Of a stretch of 64,000 bases of DNA, positions 1 to 8,911 are shown piece by piece. The notes below the pieces were generated by a model that did no database searches, had not been told where the DNA came from, and worked only from the letters and a program-made list of their open reading frames with translations. The stretch comes from JAXLXE01 sp046328115 (GTDB lineage: Bacteria; Chloroflexota; UBA6077; JACCZL01), in NCBI GenBank assembly GCA_046328115.1, contig JAXLXE010000001.1:62001-126000 (forward strand), written 5' to 3'. The translations under genes and the position numbers were made by a program. The stretch's first letter is position 1. The number at the start of each line of letters is the position of its first letter.

Positions 1-740
1 CCCCGTTGGCGCTCCGCGCGAGCGATCACGGCCTGATGGGCGGTGAGCTCCAGCGCGTCGTCCAACGGCTCCAGCGCAACGCCCGTGCCGTAGCGCCGGC
101 GAAGCGCCGTGGCGATCAAGTGATCCGCGAACCAGGGGTTCTTGGGGAGCAGAGAGCCATGCAGATAGCAGCCGTACGCGTGCCGGTAGACCGCGCCCTC
201 CGTGCCATCCTCACCGTTGTTCCCGTGTCCCACGCGGACCTGGCCGAGTGGTCTGGCGCCCGGGCCGAGTCTCGTAGTGCCGGAGTGATTCTCGAAGCCG
301 ACCAGCGTCCGGGCGATGCCGTCCAGGCTGGTGTCAACGACGACGTTGCCGATCCAGCGCCTGGCGCCCGGCACCGTCTCCACGTCAAAGACGCCCACGC
401 CCGGCAGCGTCTGCCCGTCCACGGTCACGTAGCTCCGTCCAAGTAGCTGGTAGCCGCCGCAGACGGACAGGACGACCGCGCCGTCCTCCACCGCCTCGCG
501 GATGGCCTGCCCTTTGTCCGTCACGACGTCGTCGGAGATGGCCGCCTGCTCTCGGTCCTGGCCGCCGCCGAAGAACATGATGTCCGTGCTGGACGGATCG
601 AGCCGCGTACCCTGGCTGACCGCGCGTACCGTGAGCTCAATACCGCGCCAGGCGCACCGCTGGCGCAGGGCGATGATGTTGCCGCGGTCGCCGTAGACGT
701 TCATCAAGTCGGGGTAGAGATGGGCCAGTGTGAGCTGCAT
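1..740 (-). CDS. gatD: Lipid II isoglutaminyl synthase, glutaminase subunit GatD (3' end cut by window edge)
   Basis: Class I glutamine amidotransferase-like subunit that supplies ammonia to MurT for amidation of the D-glutamate of lipid II in the cytoplasm. The frame opens with ATG at 740 and stays open to base 1, about 246 codons, so only the last few residues can be missing. Visible marks are the start MQLTLAHLYPDLMNVYGDRG, the nucleophile elbow VLSVCGGYQLLG with its cysteine, a GFENHSG segment, and the catalytic-histidine stretch YGCYLHGSLLPKNP. The start codon overlaps the murT stop (TGATG), the usual translational coupling of this pair. Family assignment is firm; the C-terminus is unseen. 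Confidence 0.93.
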   Translation of the reverse strand, partial: MQLTLAHLYPDLMNVYGDRGNIIALRQRCAWRGIELTVRAVSQGTRLDPSSTDIMFFGGGQDREQAAISDDVVTDKGQAIREAVEDGAVVLSVCGGYQLLGRSYVTVDGQTLPGVGVFDVETVPGARRWIGNVVVDTSLDGIARTLVGFENHSGTTRLGPGARPLGQVRVGHGNNGEDGTEGAVYRHAYGCYLHGSLLPKNPWFADHLIATALRRRYGTGVALEPLDDALELTAHQAVIARAERQR

Positions 741-2128
741 CAGTCTTCCCAGAACCCACTGACGAGGCCGCGGGCGGCCAGCAGGCGGCGGGTCTCTAGC
801 ATGGCCGTGTAGGTGGGAAGCGCATAGAGCGTGCCGCCGCTGGGCACGCCACCGAGCGCTTCATCGAGCGCGCCGTCGAGCTCCGGCGCCACGGTGATCC
901 GCGCGGGGTTGATGCCCGCGTACTTTAGGCGCACGGCCATGTCATGGGCCCGGACGCCGCCGCACGTCACGCGGGCGACCCGTCCGGCGAGCAGCTCAAA
1001 CTCCACGTCCCAGAGCCAGGAGACGTCGGTGCCGTCCGCGAACAGGTCGTTGATGGCGATCATGAGGTGCAGCGGCCGTTCGCCGCCGGTGATCGTTCTG
1101 AGCACCTCGGTGAAGCCCACGGGGTTTTTGACCAGCGCCAGGAAGATCTCACGATCGCCGACGGCGACGCGCTCCAGCCGCCCAAACGCGGCCTGGAACG
1201 ACGTAAGGCTGGACTGGAGGACTGGGCGCGACGTCTGGAGGCACTCGGCGACGGCGGATGCCGCCAGGGCGTTGTAGACGTTGTACAGGCCGGGTAAGGG
1301 CAGATCCGCCTCCAGTTCGCCCGCGGGCAACGTGAGATGGACCGTGCTCCCACGCTCGCTGGCAAGGTGCACGCTAATGGCGCTGACGTCCGCGTGGGGA
1401 CGGCGGAAGCTGCACGCGCTGCAGGCGTAGTGGCCGAGGTGCCCGTAGAAGGCCGCGGTGTAGCGCAAGGGCGCGTTGCACCGCGGGCACAGGCGCGCGT
1501 CGGAGGCGTGCGGGGATTCGCTGGCCGCGACGGAGGCGTCATCCACCCCGAAAAACACTCGCGGGTTGGGTAGCTCGTCCGCGAGTGACGCGACGAGCGG
1601 ATCATCGGCGTTCAGGACCAGCGTGGTCTCAGGCGGAAGCGTGGCCAGCGCTCGGCGCCAGAGGGTGGCCACGTAGTGGACCTCGCCGTAGCGGTCGAGC
1701 TGATCGCGGAAGATGTTGGTCAGGAGCAGCGCGCGGGGCGCAATGTGGGCCAGCGCATGGGGCAGAGTTGCCTCGTCCACCTCGAACAGGCCCAGGTGCG
1801 CCGAGGGCCACCCGCGAAGGCTTGATCCGGTCATCGCGGTGGTGACGAGCCCGGTGAGCAGGTTGGCACCGGCCCGGTTGTGCATGGTCTCTAGGCCGGA
1901 TTGGCGAGCGATGTGCGCGATGAGCCGCGTTGTGGTGGTTTTGCCGTTCGTGCCGGAGACGATGACTGAGCCTTGCGGAAGGCGTCGGGTGACGGTGGCC
2001 AGCGCGCCGGGCGCGATCCGCGGCACCACGTGGCCCGCAATCACGGTGCCACCACCGCGACCTAGCCGACGGCTGAGTCCAGCCACCAACCGGCCGGCGG
2101 CGAGCGCCGCGCTCAGCCGGAGGCTCAT
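740..2128 (-). CDS. murT: Lipid II isoglutaminyl synthase, Mur-ligase-like subunit MurT
   Basis: ATP-dependent Mur-ligase homologue that, with GatD, converts the D-iso-glutamate of lipid II to D-iso-glutamine. The 462-residue product shows the ATP loop SGTNGKTTTTR, the Mur central-domain segment NIFRDQLDRYGE, a zinc-ribbon insert (CPRC then CSAC about 20 residues later) typical of MurT, and the C-terminal MurT domain with AINDLFADGTDVSWLWD. I start at ATG 2128 (MSLRLSAALAAG), because the 25 codons upstream run into the greA stop region and look like untranslated sequence. It lies 16 bases after greA and overlaps gatD by one base, so the three genes probably share a transcript. MurT/GatD occur in monoderm phyla including Chloroflexota. 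Confidence 0.93.
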   Translation of the reverse strand: MSLRLSAALAAGRLVAGLSRRLGRGGGTVIAGHVVPRIAPGALATVTRRLPQGSVIVSGTNGKTTTTRLIAHIARQSGLETMHNRAGANLLTGLVTTAMTGSSLRGWPSAHLGLFEVDEATLPHALAHIAPRALLLTNIFRDQLDRYGEVHYVATLWRRALATLPPETTLVLNADDPLVASLADELPNPRVFFGVDDASVAASESPHASDARLCPRCNAPLRYTAAFYGHLGHYACSACSFRRPHADVSAISVHLASERGSTVHLTLPAGELEADLPLPGLYNVYNALAASAVAECLQTSRPVLQSSLTSFQAAFGRLERVAVGDREIFLALVKNPVGFTEVLRTITGGERPLHLMIAINDLFADGTDVSWLWDVEFELLAGRVARVTCGGVRAHDMAVRLKYAGINPARITVAPELDGALDEALGGVPSGGTLYALPTYTAMLETRRLLAARGLVSGFWED

Positions 2129-2144
2129 GGCGGGTGTCGCGAGA

Positions 2145-2948
2145 TTAGCTGGCGCGCTCGATGCGCACGATCTTGAAGCGCGACACGCCGGCGGGAACGG
2201 CAACCTCGACGATGTCGCCGACCACGCGGTCCACCAGGGCGCTGCCCACGGGCGAGTGGATGGAGATCTTGCCGCCGCGACGATCTACCTCGCCGGGCCC
2301 TACCAGGATGTAGCTGATCTCCTCTTCATCGTCCAGGTCCATGACGACGACGAGCGCGCCCAACACGGCGCGGTCGCCGCTCGCGGCGGCGACGATCACG
2401 GCGTGATTGAGCGTGTCGCGGATCTCCTGGATACGACGGTCGATCTCGGCCGCGTGCTCGCGCGCCGCGTGATACGGGGCGTTCTCGCGGAGGTCACCAT
2501 CGGCACGAGCCCGCGCGATGGCCTCTACTGCCTTCGGGCGTTCCTCTAGCTCGAGTCGCGCCAGCTCAGCCGTGAGCTGCTCATGGCCGGACCGCGTGAC
2601 CTCGATCTCCCGAGCAGGCGTCGCTACCCCGGTGCCGCGGTCGGCGCTCTTCCGCCTGATGCGAACGTGCACGGCCAGCGCCTGGTCAATGAGCTTCTTA
2701 GTTCGTGCGTGCGAGAGGAAAAGCTTGAGCGGCTCGAGCCTGGTGGCTGGCGCCAGCCCAGAAGCGGTCATGTAGTCCTGGTACTCGTCGAGCTTGGCGG
2801 GGGTGATGTCGCGGAGGCGTCGTTCCGTTCCGACCCAGCGGGCGAAGCGTTGGAGCTCTGGCGCCGAGGTTGGGCGGGCCTCGGGCTTGAGTCCGGCGAT
2901 GTAGGCCCGGATGGCCTCGCCCACGGTGAGATCGAGTGATACGACCAA
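2145..2948 (-). CDS. greA: GreA-type transcription elongation factor with N-terminal integrase-like SAM domain
   Basis: The C-terminal part (about residues 112-267) is a full GreA. It has the coiled coil with EVTRSGHEQLTAELARLE and the tip motif DGDLRENAPYHAAREHAAEI, then the FKBP-like domain ending in SPVGSALVDRVVGDIVEVAVP. GreA rescues backtracked RNA polymerase by stimulating transcript cleavage. The first roughly 100 residues are extra. TVGEAIRAYIAGLKP, LRDITPAKLDEYQDYM and LKLFLSHARTKKLID match the pattern of the tyrosine-recombinase core-binding (SAM-like) domain, without any catalytic recombinase domain. The start is TTG at 2948 with AGGAG seven bases upstream. GreA is normally about 158 residues, so this is a fusion of about 267. 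The fusion is read directly; its role (DNA targeting of the factor) is speculation. Confidence 0.9.
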   Translation of the reverse strand: MVVSLDLTVGEAIRAYIAGLKPEARPTSAPELQRFARWVGTERRLRDITPAKLDEYQDYMTASGLAPATRLEPLKLFLSHARTKKLIDQALAVHVRIRRKSADRGTGVATPAREIEVTRSGHEQLTAELARLELEERPKAVEAIARARADGDLRENAPYHAAREHAAEIDRRIQEIRDTLNHAVIVAAASGDRAVLGALVVVMDLDDEEEISYILVGPGEVDRRGGKISIHSPVGSALVDRVVGDIVEVAVPAGVSRFKIVRIERAS

Positions 2949-3007
2949 GCTTTACTCCTGACGATCAGCCCGTGCGCAGAGGCCACGCGGCGAGAGCCAT
3001 TTAGACG

Positions 3008-3013
3008 ATTATA
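3008..3013 (-). promoter_or_regulatory. Candidate -10 box for the greA-murT-gatD transcript
   Basis: A perfect TATAAT reads leftward at 3013-3008, about 60 bases before the greA TTG, in the 148-bp divergent gap between greA and rsmG. I see no convincing -35 at 16-18 bases, so this rests on the -10 and its position. Confidence 0.4.
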
Positions 3014-3096
3014 CGGACGCTTGCTTCCGCCGGGCGAGAAGGTGGCACCGGCCGCTATTCTGTCGCGGCCAATCGCGGTGTGCTGAAGGGTGTTTC

Positions 3097-3819
3097 TTGA
3101 CGGACCAGCGCGACCTGCTCGACGATCTGGGGACGCCGTTGACGGCCGCGCAGATCGCACTGCTGCGCCGCCACTGCACGCTGGTGGCCGCTGCCAACGA
3201 TCGGATGAACCTCACAACCGTCACCGAGCCAGCCGTAATGTGGACGCGGCACGTGCTGGACTCGCTGCGTCTGCTCAAGGGGTTTCCGAGCCTCGTCGCG
3301 GAGAGCGGGCGGGCGCGGCTGGCGGATGTGGGCTCTGGGGCGGGGTTTCCGGGCATTCCGCTGGCCGTCGCGCTTCCGGAGACGCAGGTGTGCCTCTTCG
3401 AGGCGACGGGCAAGAAGGCGCGGTTCTTGACGGAAACGGTGGCTGAGCTGGGGCTGCGAAACGTGTCGGTGGCGGCGATTCGAGTGGAGGACGCAGGGCT
3501 GTTGCCGGAGCATCGCGAGGGGTACGACGTGGTGGTGGCGCGGGCGCTGGCTGGCTACGTGGCCGCCCTCGAGCTGTGCGCTCCGCTGGCGAAGCAGGGC
3601 GGACGGTTCGTGCTGGCACGCGGCACCGACGCCGTAACCGGCCACCGGTTGGCCAGTGGGATCGCGCCGCGACTCGGCCTTCGCGTGCTTACACCGTTGA
3701 AAGTTGCCGGTCCCGAGGAAGGGCGCGAGACGTGGCTGGCGCTGGCCGACAAGGTGGGTCCCACCCCCAGGGGGTTCCCGCGTCGTCCGGGTATGGCGTC
3801 GCGGCGCCCGCTGGAGTGA
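3097..3819 (+). CDS. rsmG: 16S rRNA (guanine-527 N7) methyltransferase RsmG
   Basis: SAM-dependent methyltransferase that makes m7G527 in 16S rRNA. The 240-residue product has the family's N-terminal helical part with NDRMNLTTVTEP, the HVLDSLRLL segment, the SAM loop LADVGSGAGFPGIPLAVA, the acidic turn VCLFEATGKKARFL, and VVVARALAGYVAALEL. The start is TTG 3097, with GAAGGG about eight bases upstream (3085-3090). It is divergent from greA and convergent with nuoN, whose stop lies five bases past the rsmG stop. No pocket residue looks missing. The last 20 residues (RGFPRRPGMASRRPLE) are a basic tail not typical of the family. Confidence 0.93.
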   Translation: MTDQRDLLDDLGTPLTAAQIALLRRHCTLVAAANDRMNLTTVTEPAVMWTRHVLDSLRLLKGFPSLVAESGRARLADVGSGAGFPGIPLAVALPETQVCLFEATGKKARFLTETVAELGLRNVSVAAIRVEDAGLLPEHREGYDVVVARALAGYVAALELCAPLAKQGGRFVLARGTDAVTGHRLASGIAPRLGLRVLTPLKVAGPEEGRETWLALADKVGPTPRGFPRRPGMASRRPLE

Positions 3820-3823
3820 GCCG

Positions 3824-5278
3824 TTAGCGAGAGAGCGTCGTCGCCGCGCTGAGGGTGGTGGCGATGAAGGGGCTGGCGAATACGCCAATCGCGAGCACAC
3901 CCAGCGTGGCCGCGGCGAGCGAGATGGCAGGAGCCACACCCACCGTGACGGGGCCCTCCGTGGTGGGCTCGGCCAGGTACATCTGGCGGATGACGCGGAA
4001 GTAGTAGAAGAGCGAGACCGCGGAGTTGATCAGCCCCCAGGCGACGGGCACGTACAGACCGCGGTCGATGGCGGCCCAGAACAGGTACAGCTTGCTGAAG
4101 AAGCCGGCCAGCGGGGGCAGGCCAGCCAGTGAGAGCAGGCACATCGCGAGGATCGCCGAGAGCACCGGCGCCCGCTTTGCAAGGCCCGCGTACTGGTCCA
4201 GGTCTTCGTTGTCGACGTAGCGTGACATCACGACAACCACGGCGAACGCGCCCACGTTCGTGAAGGTGTAGACCAGCAAGTAGAAGAGCACGCTCGAGAT
4301 GCCAGACGGACTGGCTGCCGCCAGGCCCATCAGGATGTAGCCCACGTGAGCGATGCTGGAGTAGGCCAGCATTCGCTTGATGTTCCGCTGGAGCATGGCG
4401 GCCAGGTTGCCGACAGTCATAGTGACAAGGGACAGGACGACGAACAGGTCCACCCATGTCGCCTGGATGGGGCCGCTCGCCAGGGCCACGTCGAATACGC
4501 GGATCACAACGGCCAGGCCCGCCGCTTTCGAGGCGACCGAGAGGTAGGCGGTGATGGGGGTGGGAGCGCCTTCATAGACGTCCGGAGTCCACATCTGGAA
4601 GGGCACGGCGGCGATCTTGAAGCCGAGTCCGGCGACCATCATCGACATGGCCAGCAGGGCCGCCGGGGAGGCGCCCTGGGTGAGCACGCCGGCGATCGTC
4701 CGGAGGTTCGTGCTGCCGGTGATGCCGTAGAAGACGGCCATGCCGAACAGGAGGATCGCGGAGGAGATCGCGCTGAGTACGAAGTACTTGAGCCCGGCCT
4801 CGCTGGACCGCAGCTCGCGCTTGGCCCAGGTGGCCAGGAACGCCAGGGACAGGCTAGAGAGCTCCAGCGAGACGTAGATGGAGATGAGCTCGTTGGTGGA
4901 GGCCATCAGCATGAGGCCGGCGGTGCAGAACAACAGCAGAGCGTAGAACTCTGCCTGGAATTCGCCGATACGCTCGGTGAAGGTCTCAGAGGCCAGGATC
5001 ACGAGCGTGGCGGCAACGAGGAACAGGATCTTGAAGAAGATCGCGAACCCGTCCACGACCAGGAACCCGAAGAACGCGTCAGTTGGGCCGCCGATCAAGG
5101 CGACGGACGCCAGCATGGCCACCGCGATCCCCGCGAGTGAGGTGGGCAGCAGGCCGCGTCTGCTCGCGGCAGCCGGCAGGCACAGGTCGATGATGATGAT
5201 GGCGCAGCCCCAGAGCACCAGAACGATCTCTGGGCCCAGAGCGCCTACGTCAAACATGCCAGGGGTCTGAACGTTCAC
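3824..5278 (-). CDS. nuoN: NADH-quinone oxidoreductase subunit N
   Basis: Antiporter-like membrane subunit of complex I, about 14 transmembrane helices in 484 residues, contributing to proton pumping. Family segments include LFCTAGLMLMASTNELISIYVSLEL (shortened here to the start), FQMWTPDVYEGAPTP with a conserved acidic pair, RMLAYSSIAHVGYILMG, and LAGLPPLAGFFSKLYLF. The start is GTG 5278 (MNVQTPGMFDVG), 25 bases after nuoM; an in-frame ATG seven codons later is an alternative. It is the last gene of the nuo operon and ends five bases from the convergent rsmG. Confidence 0.95.
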   Translation of the reverse strand: MNVQTPGMFDVGALGPEIVLVLWGCAIIIIDLCLPAAASRRGLLPTSLAGIAVAMLASVALIGGPTDAFFGFLVVDGFAIFFKILFLVAATLVILASETFTERIGEFQAEFYALLLFCTAGLMLMASTNELISIYVSLELSSLSLAFLATWAKRELRSSEAGLKYFVLSAISSAILLFGMAVFYGITGSTNLRTIAGVLTQGASPAALLAMSMMVAGLGFKIAAVPFQMWTPDVYEGAPTPITAYLSVASKAAGLAVVIRVFDVALASGPIQATWVDLFVVLSLVTMTVGNLAAMLQRNIKRMLAYSSIAHVGYILMGLAAASPSGISSVLFYLLVYTFTNVGAFAVVVVMSRYVDNEDLDQYAGLAKRAPVLSAILAMCLLSLAGLPPLAGFFSKLYLFWAAIDRGLYVPVAWGLINSAVSLFYYFRVIRQMYLAEPTTEGPVTVGVAPAISLAAATLGVLAIGVFASPFIATTLSAATTLSR

Positions 5279-5303
5279 CGACTTACACCTCGCTGCGCGC
5301 TTG

Positions 5304-6782
5304 TCACGCGAACAGCCGAGCGATCGGTCCCACGCCGACCGCGATCATGTCCACCACTGAGCTGGGATAGACGCCTACCACGATGATGACCAGCAGCAGC
5401 AGGCAGACGGCTCCACGCTCGCGCAGGTCGGCATCTCCCAGGTGACGCCAGTTGGGGGTGATGGGGCCGAAGAAAACCTTGAGGAGCATCCAGGTGATGT
5501 AGCCCGCCGTGATGACGATGGCGAACGCACCGAGGACGGTGGGGATGGGCCACACGGGGAATGCGCCAATGAAGACGATAAATTCGCCGATGAACCCGTT
5601 CATGCCCGGTAGGCCCAGGGATGCCAGGCCAGCCATGACGAAGCCCGTGGCGATGAACGGCATCCGCGCGCCGAGACCGGTCATCTGATCGATCTCACGC
5701 GTATGGGTCCGGTCGTACACCAGGCCCACCATCATGAACAGGAGCGCCGTCACGGTGCCGTGGGTAAACATCTGCATGACCGCGCCCTCGATGCCCGTAG
5801 GAGTGAGGGCGGCCAGCCCCAGGATCACGTAACCCATGTGGCTGATGGATGAGCAGGCAATCATCTTCTTGAGGTCGCTGTTGATCTGGGCAAGCGCCAG
5901 CGCGGCGCCGTAGAGCACGTTGACTACGGCGAGCGCCACCAGGAACGGCATCGCGACCCGTGCCGCCTCAGGCAGCAGCGTCACGCACAGGCGGATGAGC
6001 CCGTAGCCGCCCATCTTCAGGAGCACGCCCGCCAGCAGTACGCTGACCGGAGTGGGAGCCTCCGTGTGGGCGTCTGGCAGCCACGTGTGGAACGGAAAGA
6101 TGGGGACCTTGACGGCGAAGCCGATGAACAGCAGGAAGAAGAGGACCGTCTGGATGACAACCGGCAATGCGCGGGCCCGCTCCGCGATGGCGAAGAAGTC
6201 GAACGTGGCGCCCGTGCCGGGCGCTGCCAGGAAGAACAGGCCCAGGATCCCCACCAGCATGAACGCCGAGCCGCTGATGGTGTAGACGATGAACTTCATC
6301 GCGGAGTACTCGCGGCGCGGGCCTCCCCAGATTCCGATAAGGAGGTACATGGGCGCCAGCTCGAGCTCCCAGAAGAGGAAGAAGACGAACAGGTCCAGCG
6401 CCGTGAACACGCCGGTGACCGCCGTCTCAAGAAAGAGCAGCAGCGCGAAGTAGAGCTGTGGTCTGATCTCGGTTTTCCAGGAAATGACCACGGCCAGGAA
6501 CGTGAGGAACGCATTCAAGAAGACCATCGGCAAGCTGACGCCGTCTACGCCGATGCGCAGCGACGAGCCGATCTGGGGGATCCACGGGATGGTGCTCTCG
6601 AACTGCATGCCCCCGGTCTGGAGGTCGAATCGGACGAACATGATGGTGGCGAGCAGCGCGGTGACGCCGCTGGCCAGGAGAGCGATCCACCGCGCTCGTT
6701 CACCCTGGCCGATCGCCACGATCACGAGGGAGCCGATAAGCGGCACCCAGAGGACGGCGTGAAGAAGCTGTGCGTCCTGCAA
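5304..6782 (-). CDS. nuoM: NADH-quinone oxidoreductase subunit M
   Basis: Antiporter-like proton-pumping subunit of complex I, 492 residues and about 14 membrane helices. Visible family motifs are DGVSLPMVFLNAFLTF near the N-terminus, the conserved glutamate segment FLFWELELAPMYLLIG, KVPIFPFHTWLPDAHTEAPT with its lysine and histidine, KKMIACSSISHMGYVILG, and GLPGMNGFIGEF. It lies 44 bases after nuoL and 25 before nuoN. Length and motifs are complete, with nothing unusual. Confidence 0.95.
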   Translation of the reverse strand: MQDAQLLHAVLWVPLIGSLVIVAIGQGERARWIALLASGVTALLATIMFVRFDLQTGGMQFESTIPWIPQIGSSLRIGVDGVSLPMVFLNAFLTFLAVVISWKTEIRPQLYFALLLFLETAVTGVFTALDLFVFFLFWELELAPMYLLIGIWGGPRREYSAMKFIVYTISGSAFMLVGILGLFFLAAPGTGATFDFFAIAERARALPVVIQTVLFFLLFIGFAVKVPIFPFHTWLPDAHTEAPTPVSVLLAGVLLKMGGYGLIRLCVTLLPEAARVAMPFLVALAVVNVLYGAALALAQINSDLKKMIACSSISHMGYVILGLAALTPTGIEGAVMQMFTHGTVTALLFMMVGLVYDRTHTREIDQMTGLGARMPFIATGFVMAGLASLGLPGMNGFIGEFIVFIGAFPVWPIPTVLGAFAIVITAGYITWMLLKVFFGPITPNWRHLGDADLRERGAVCLLLLVIIVVGVYPSSVVDMIAVGVGPIARLFA

Positions 6783-6826
6783 GAGCTAACCCTCAGTCCC
6801 GGATTCGGCGCGCGTGAACGCTGGCA

Positions 6827-8905
6827 TCAGACCACTCGCCGGATGACGACGGCCCAGACCGCGATGACCGCGAGGCCGATGAATACCGCCAGCGCGTACG
6901 ACGGGAGCTTCCCCGTCTGCACTCGGCGAACGCCGTCGCCCAGCGCCTTGGTGCCGTCGCCAACTCCGTTGACGATGCCGTCCACCACGTTCTGATCGAA
7001 CCAGCGGAGGCCGAAGGACACCTGGATGATGAACCGATCGATGAGCCACATGTAGAGCTCATCGACCCAGTACTTGCGGTAAAGCAGCAGGTACAGCGGT
7101 CGCACGCTGGAGGCGATGGCCTCCGCGGAGATGGACTGCTTGGCGTACATGAGATAGGCCAGCCCGATTCCGGCAAGCGCCAACACCGTGGAGAGGCCCG
7201 CCAGACCCAGGTTCAGCTCGCTGGCGTGGAAGTGCGAGCCCTCCAGGAATCGGCTGAATCCCTGGCCAAACCACGGCGCGTTCCACAGGCCGACGACCAC
7301 GCTGGGGACGGCCAGGATCACGAGCGGCAGGGTCATCTGCCAGGGGGATTCCTTGATGTACTGCACGTCAGCCGGGCCTCGGTAGCTACCGCCGAACGTC
7401 AGGAAGATCACGCGGAACATGTAGAACGCGGTCATGAAGACCGTGGCCAGCCCGAAGAGCAGCAAGAGCCAGAAGATGCCTTCACCGTGGGCCGCCTTCT
7501 CGTAGGCGACCAAGAGGATCTCGTCCTTGCTCCAGAAGCCTGAGAGGGGGAAGATCCCCGCCAGAGACAGGGAGCCAATGACCATGGTGAGCGCGGTTAT
7601 GGGCGTCCGGCTCCACAGACCGCCCATGTAGCGAATGTCCTGGGCGCGCGGCGGATCCATCGGGTCCTTGTCCTCAGGGTCGTGGGCGCCGGCGCGATGG
7701 AGCACGAAGATCACGGAGCCGGCGGTGAGGAAGAGCAGCGCCTTGAAGAACGCGTGGGTGAACAGGTGGAACATCCCGGCGGCCAGCGACCCCGCGCCGA
7801 GTCCCAGCATCATGTACCCAAGCTGGGAGACGGTGGAGAAGGCCATCACGCGCTTGATGTCGTGCGCGACCAGGCCCATCGAGGCGGCGAACACGGCGGT
7901 GAACCCACCGATGAACGCCACCGTCAGCATGGCCGTCTCGGATGCTTCAAAGATCGGCAGGGCGCGCGCCACCAGGTACACGCCGGCGGCAACCATCGTC
8001 GCGGCGTGGATCAAGGCGCTGACGGGCGTGGGGCCTTCCATGGCGTCAGGGAGCCAGACGTGCAGCGGGAACTGCGCGGACTTGCCCACGGCTCCAGTGA
8101 AGAGCAGCACCGCCCCGATGGTCAGGATGGCCGTCGGTATCTCGTGGTGCTCGGCCATCTCGGAGAGCTTATCGAACTCCAGCGTGTGCGCCGAGGCCCA
8201 GAGGATGAGGATGCCGATCAGGAAGCCGAAGTCGCCGAACCGGGTGGTAACGAAGGCCTTCTTCGCCGCCATCGCCGCCTCGGGCTTCTTGAACCAGAAG
8301 CCGATCAGTAGGTAAGAGCCCAGGCCCACGCCCTCCCAGAACATGTAGATGACCAGGAGGTTGCTGGCCAGTACCAGGCCCAGCATGGCGGCGGTAAAGA
8401 GCGAAATATACGCGAAGTAGCGGCCGTATCCCGGGTCGCGCTCCAGCTCAGCGGGTGGGCCGTGGTGCCCGTGGTGGGCCGGTGCGTGCGATGCGGCCTG
8501 ATGGCTGCTGGCCGCGGCCACGGTGTGGCCGTCATGCCCGTGCGCGCCGTGCGCGGCGCCTGCCTCCTCGTGCTCTTCCTCGGCAGGCTCGTACAGGTAT
8601 TTCCGGGAGTAGAACTGGACCAGCAGGCTCACCGTGGTGACCACGATCAGCATGGTGGCGGCGAGCGGGTCCACGCGGATCCCGAAGTTGATCGCGGTGG
8701 TCAGGCTGAGCGCCAGCCAGGGGATGTGCGCCTCGTACGACTCGCCGCCGAGGACGCGGAAGAACAGCGTCCAGGAGATGGCGCAGGAGATGCCGACCGC
8801 GATGATCGCGAGCCAGCTAGATCCCTCCGCGTAGCGGCGGGTGAATATGCCGATGATGGCGAACGCCGCCAGAGGCAGGGCCGGAATGAGCCACGCTATC
8901 TCCAC
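6827..8905 (-). CDS. nuoL: NADH-quinone oxidoreductase subunit L with a histidine-rich loop
   Basis: Largest antiporter-like subunit of complex I, 692 residues, with the long C-terminal lateral helix region. Recognisable parts are TMLIVVTTVSLLVQFYS, FWEGVGLGSYLLIGFW, GKSAQFPLHVWLPDAMEGPT, ALIHAATMVAAGVYLVAR, KRVMAFSTVSQLGYMMLG and AHDIKR. Between the Y-S-R-K-Y-L segment and the GYGRYFAYISLF segment is an insert at about residues 107-156 (bases 8438-8587). It holds about a dozen histidines plus many Ala, Gly and Glu, where NuoL normally has only a short loop. It sits six bases after nuoK. The insert is in frame with intact flanks, so it is unlikely to be a sequencing artefact. Confidence 0.95.
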   Translation of the reverse strand: MEIAWLIPALPLAAFAIIGIFTRRYAEGSSWLAIIAVGISCAISWTLFFRVLGGESYEAHIPWLALSLTTAINFGIRVDPLAATMLIVVTTVSLLVQFYSRKYLYEPAEEEHEEAGAAHGAHGHDGHTVAAASSHQAASHAPAHHGHHGPPAELERDPGYGRYFAYISLFTAAMLGLVLASNLLVIYMFWEGVGLGSYLLIGFWFKKPEAAMAAKKAFVTTRFGDFGFLIGILILWASAHTLEFDKLSEMAEHHEIPTAILTIGAVLLFTGAVGKSAQFPLHVWLPDAMEGPTPVSALIHAATMVAAGVYLVARALPIFEASETAMLTVAFIGGFTAVFAASMGLVAHDIKRVMAFSTVSQLGYMMLGLGAGSLAAGMFHLFTHAFFKALLFLTAGSVIFVLHRAGAHDPEDKDPMDPPRAQDIRYMGGLWSRTPITALTMVIGSLSLAGIFPLSGFWSKDEILLVAYEKAAHGEGIFWLLLLFGLATVFMTAFYMFRVIFLTFGGSYRGPADVQYIKESPWQMTLPLVILAVPSVVVGLWNAPWFGQGFSRFLEGSHFHASELNLGLAGLSTVLALAGIGLAYLMYAKQSISAEAIASSVRPLYLLLYRKYWVDELYMWLIDRFIIQVSFGLRWFDQNVVDGIVNGVGDGTKALGDGVRRVQTGKLPSYALAVFIGLAVIAVWAVVIRRVV

Positions 8906-8911
8906 GTGCCG

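Noticed and set aside
6..446. Plus-strand open frame at the window start
   Set aside because: Antisense to gatD, whose frame has conserved catalytic motifs.
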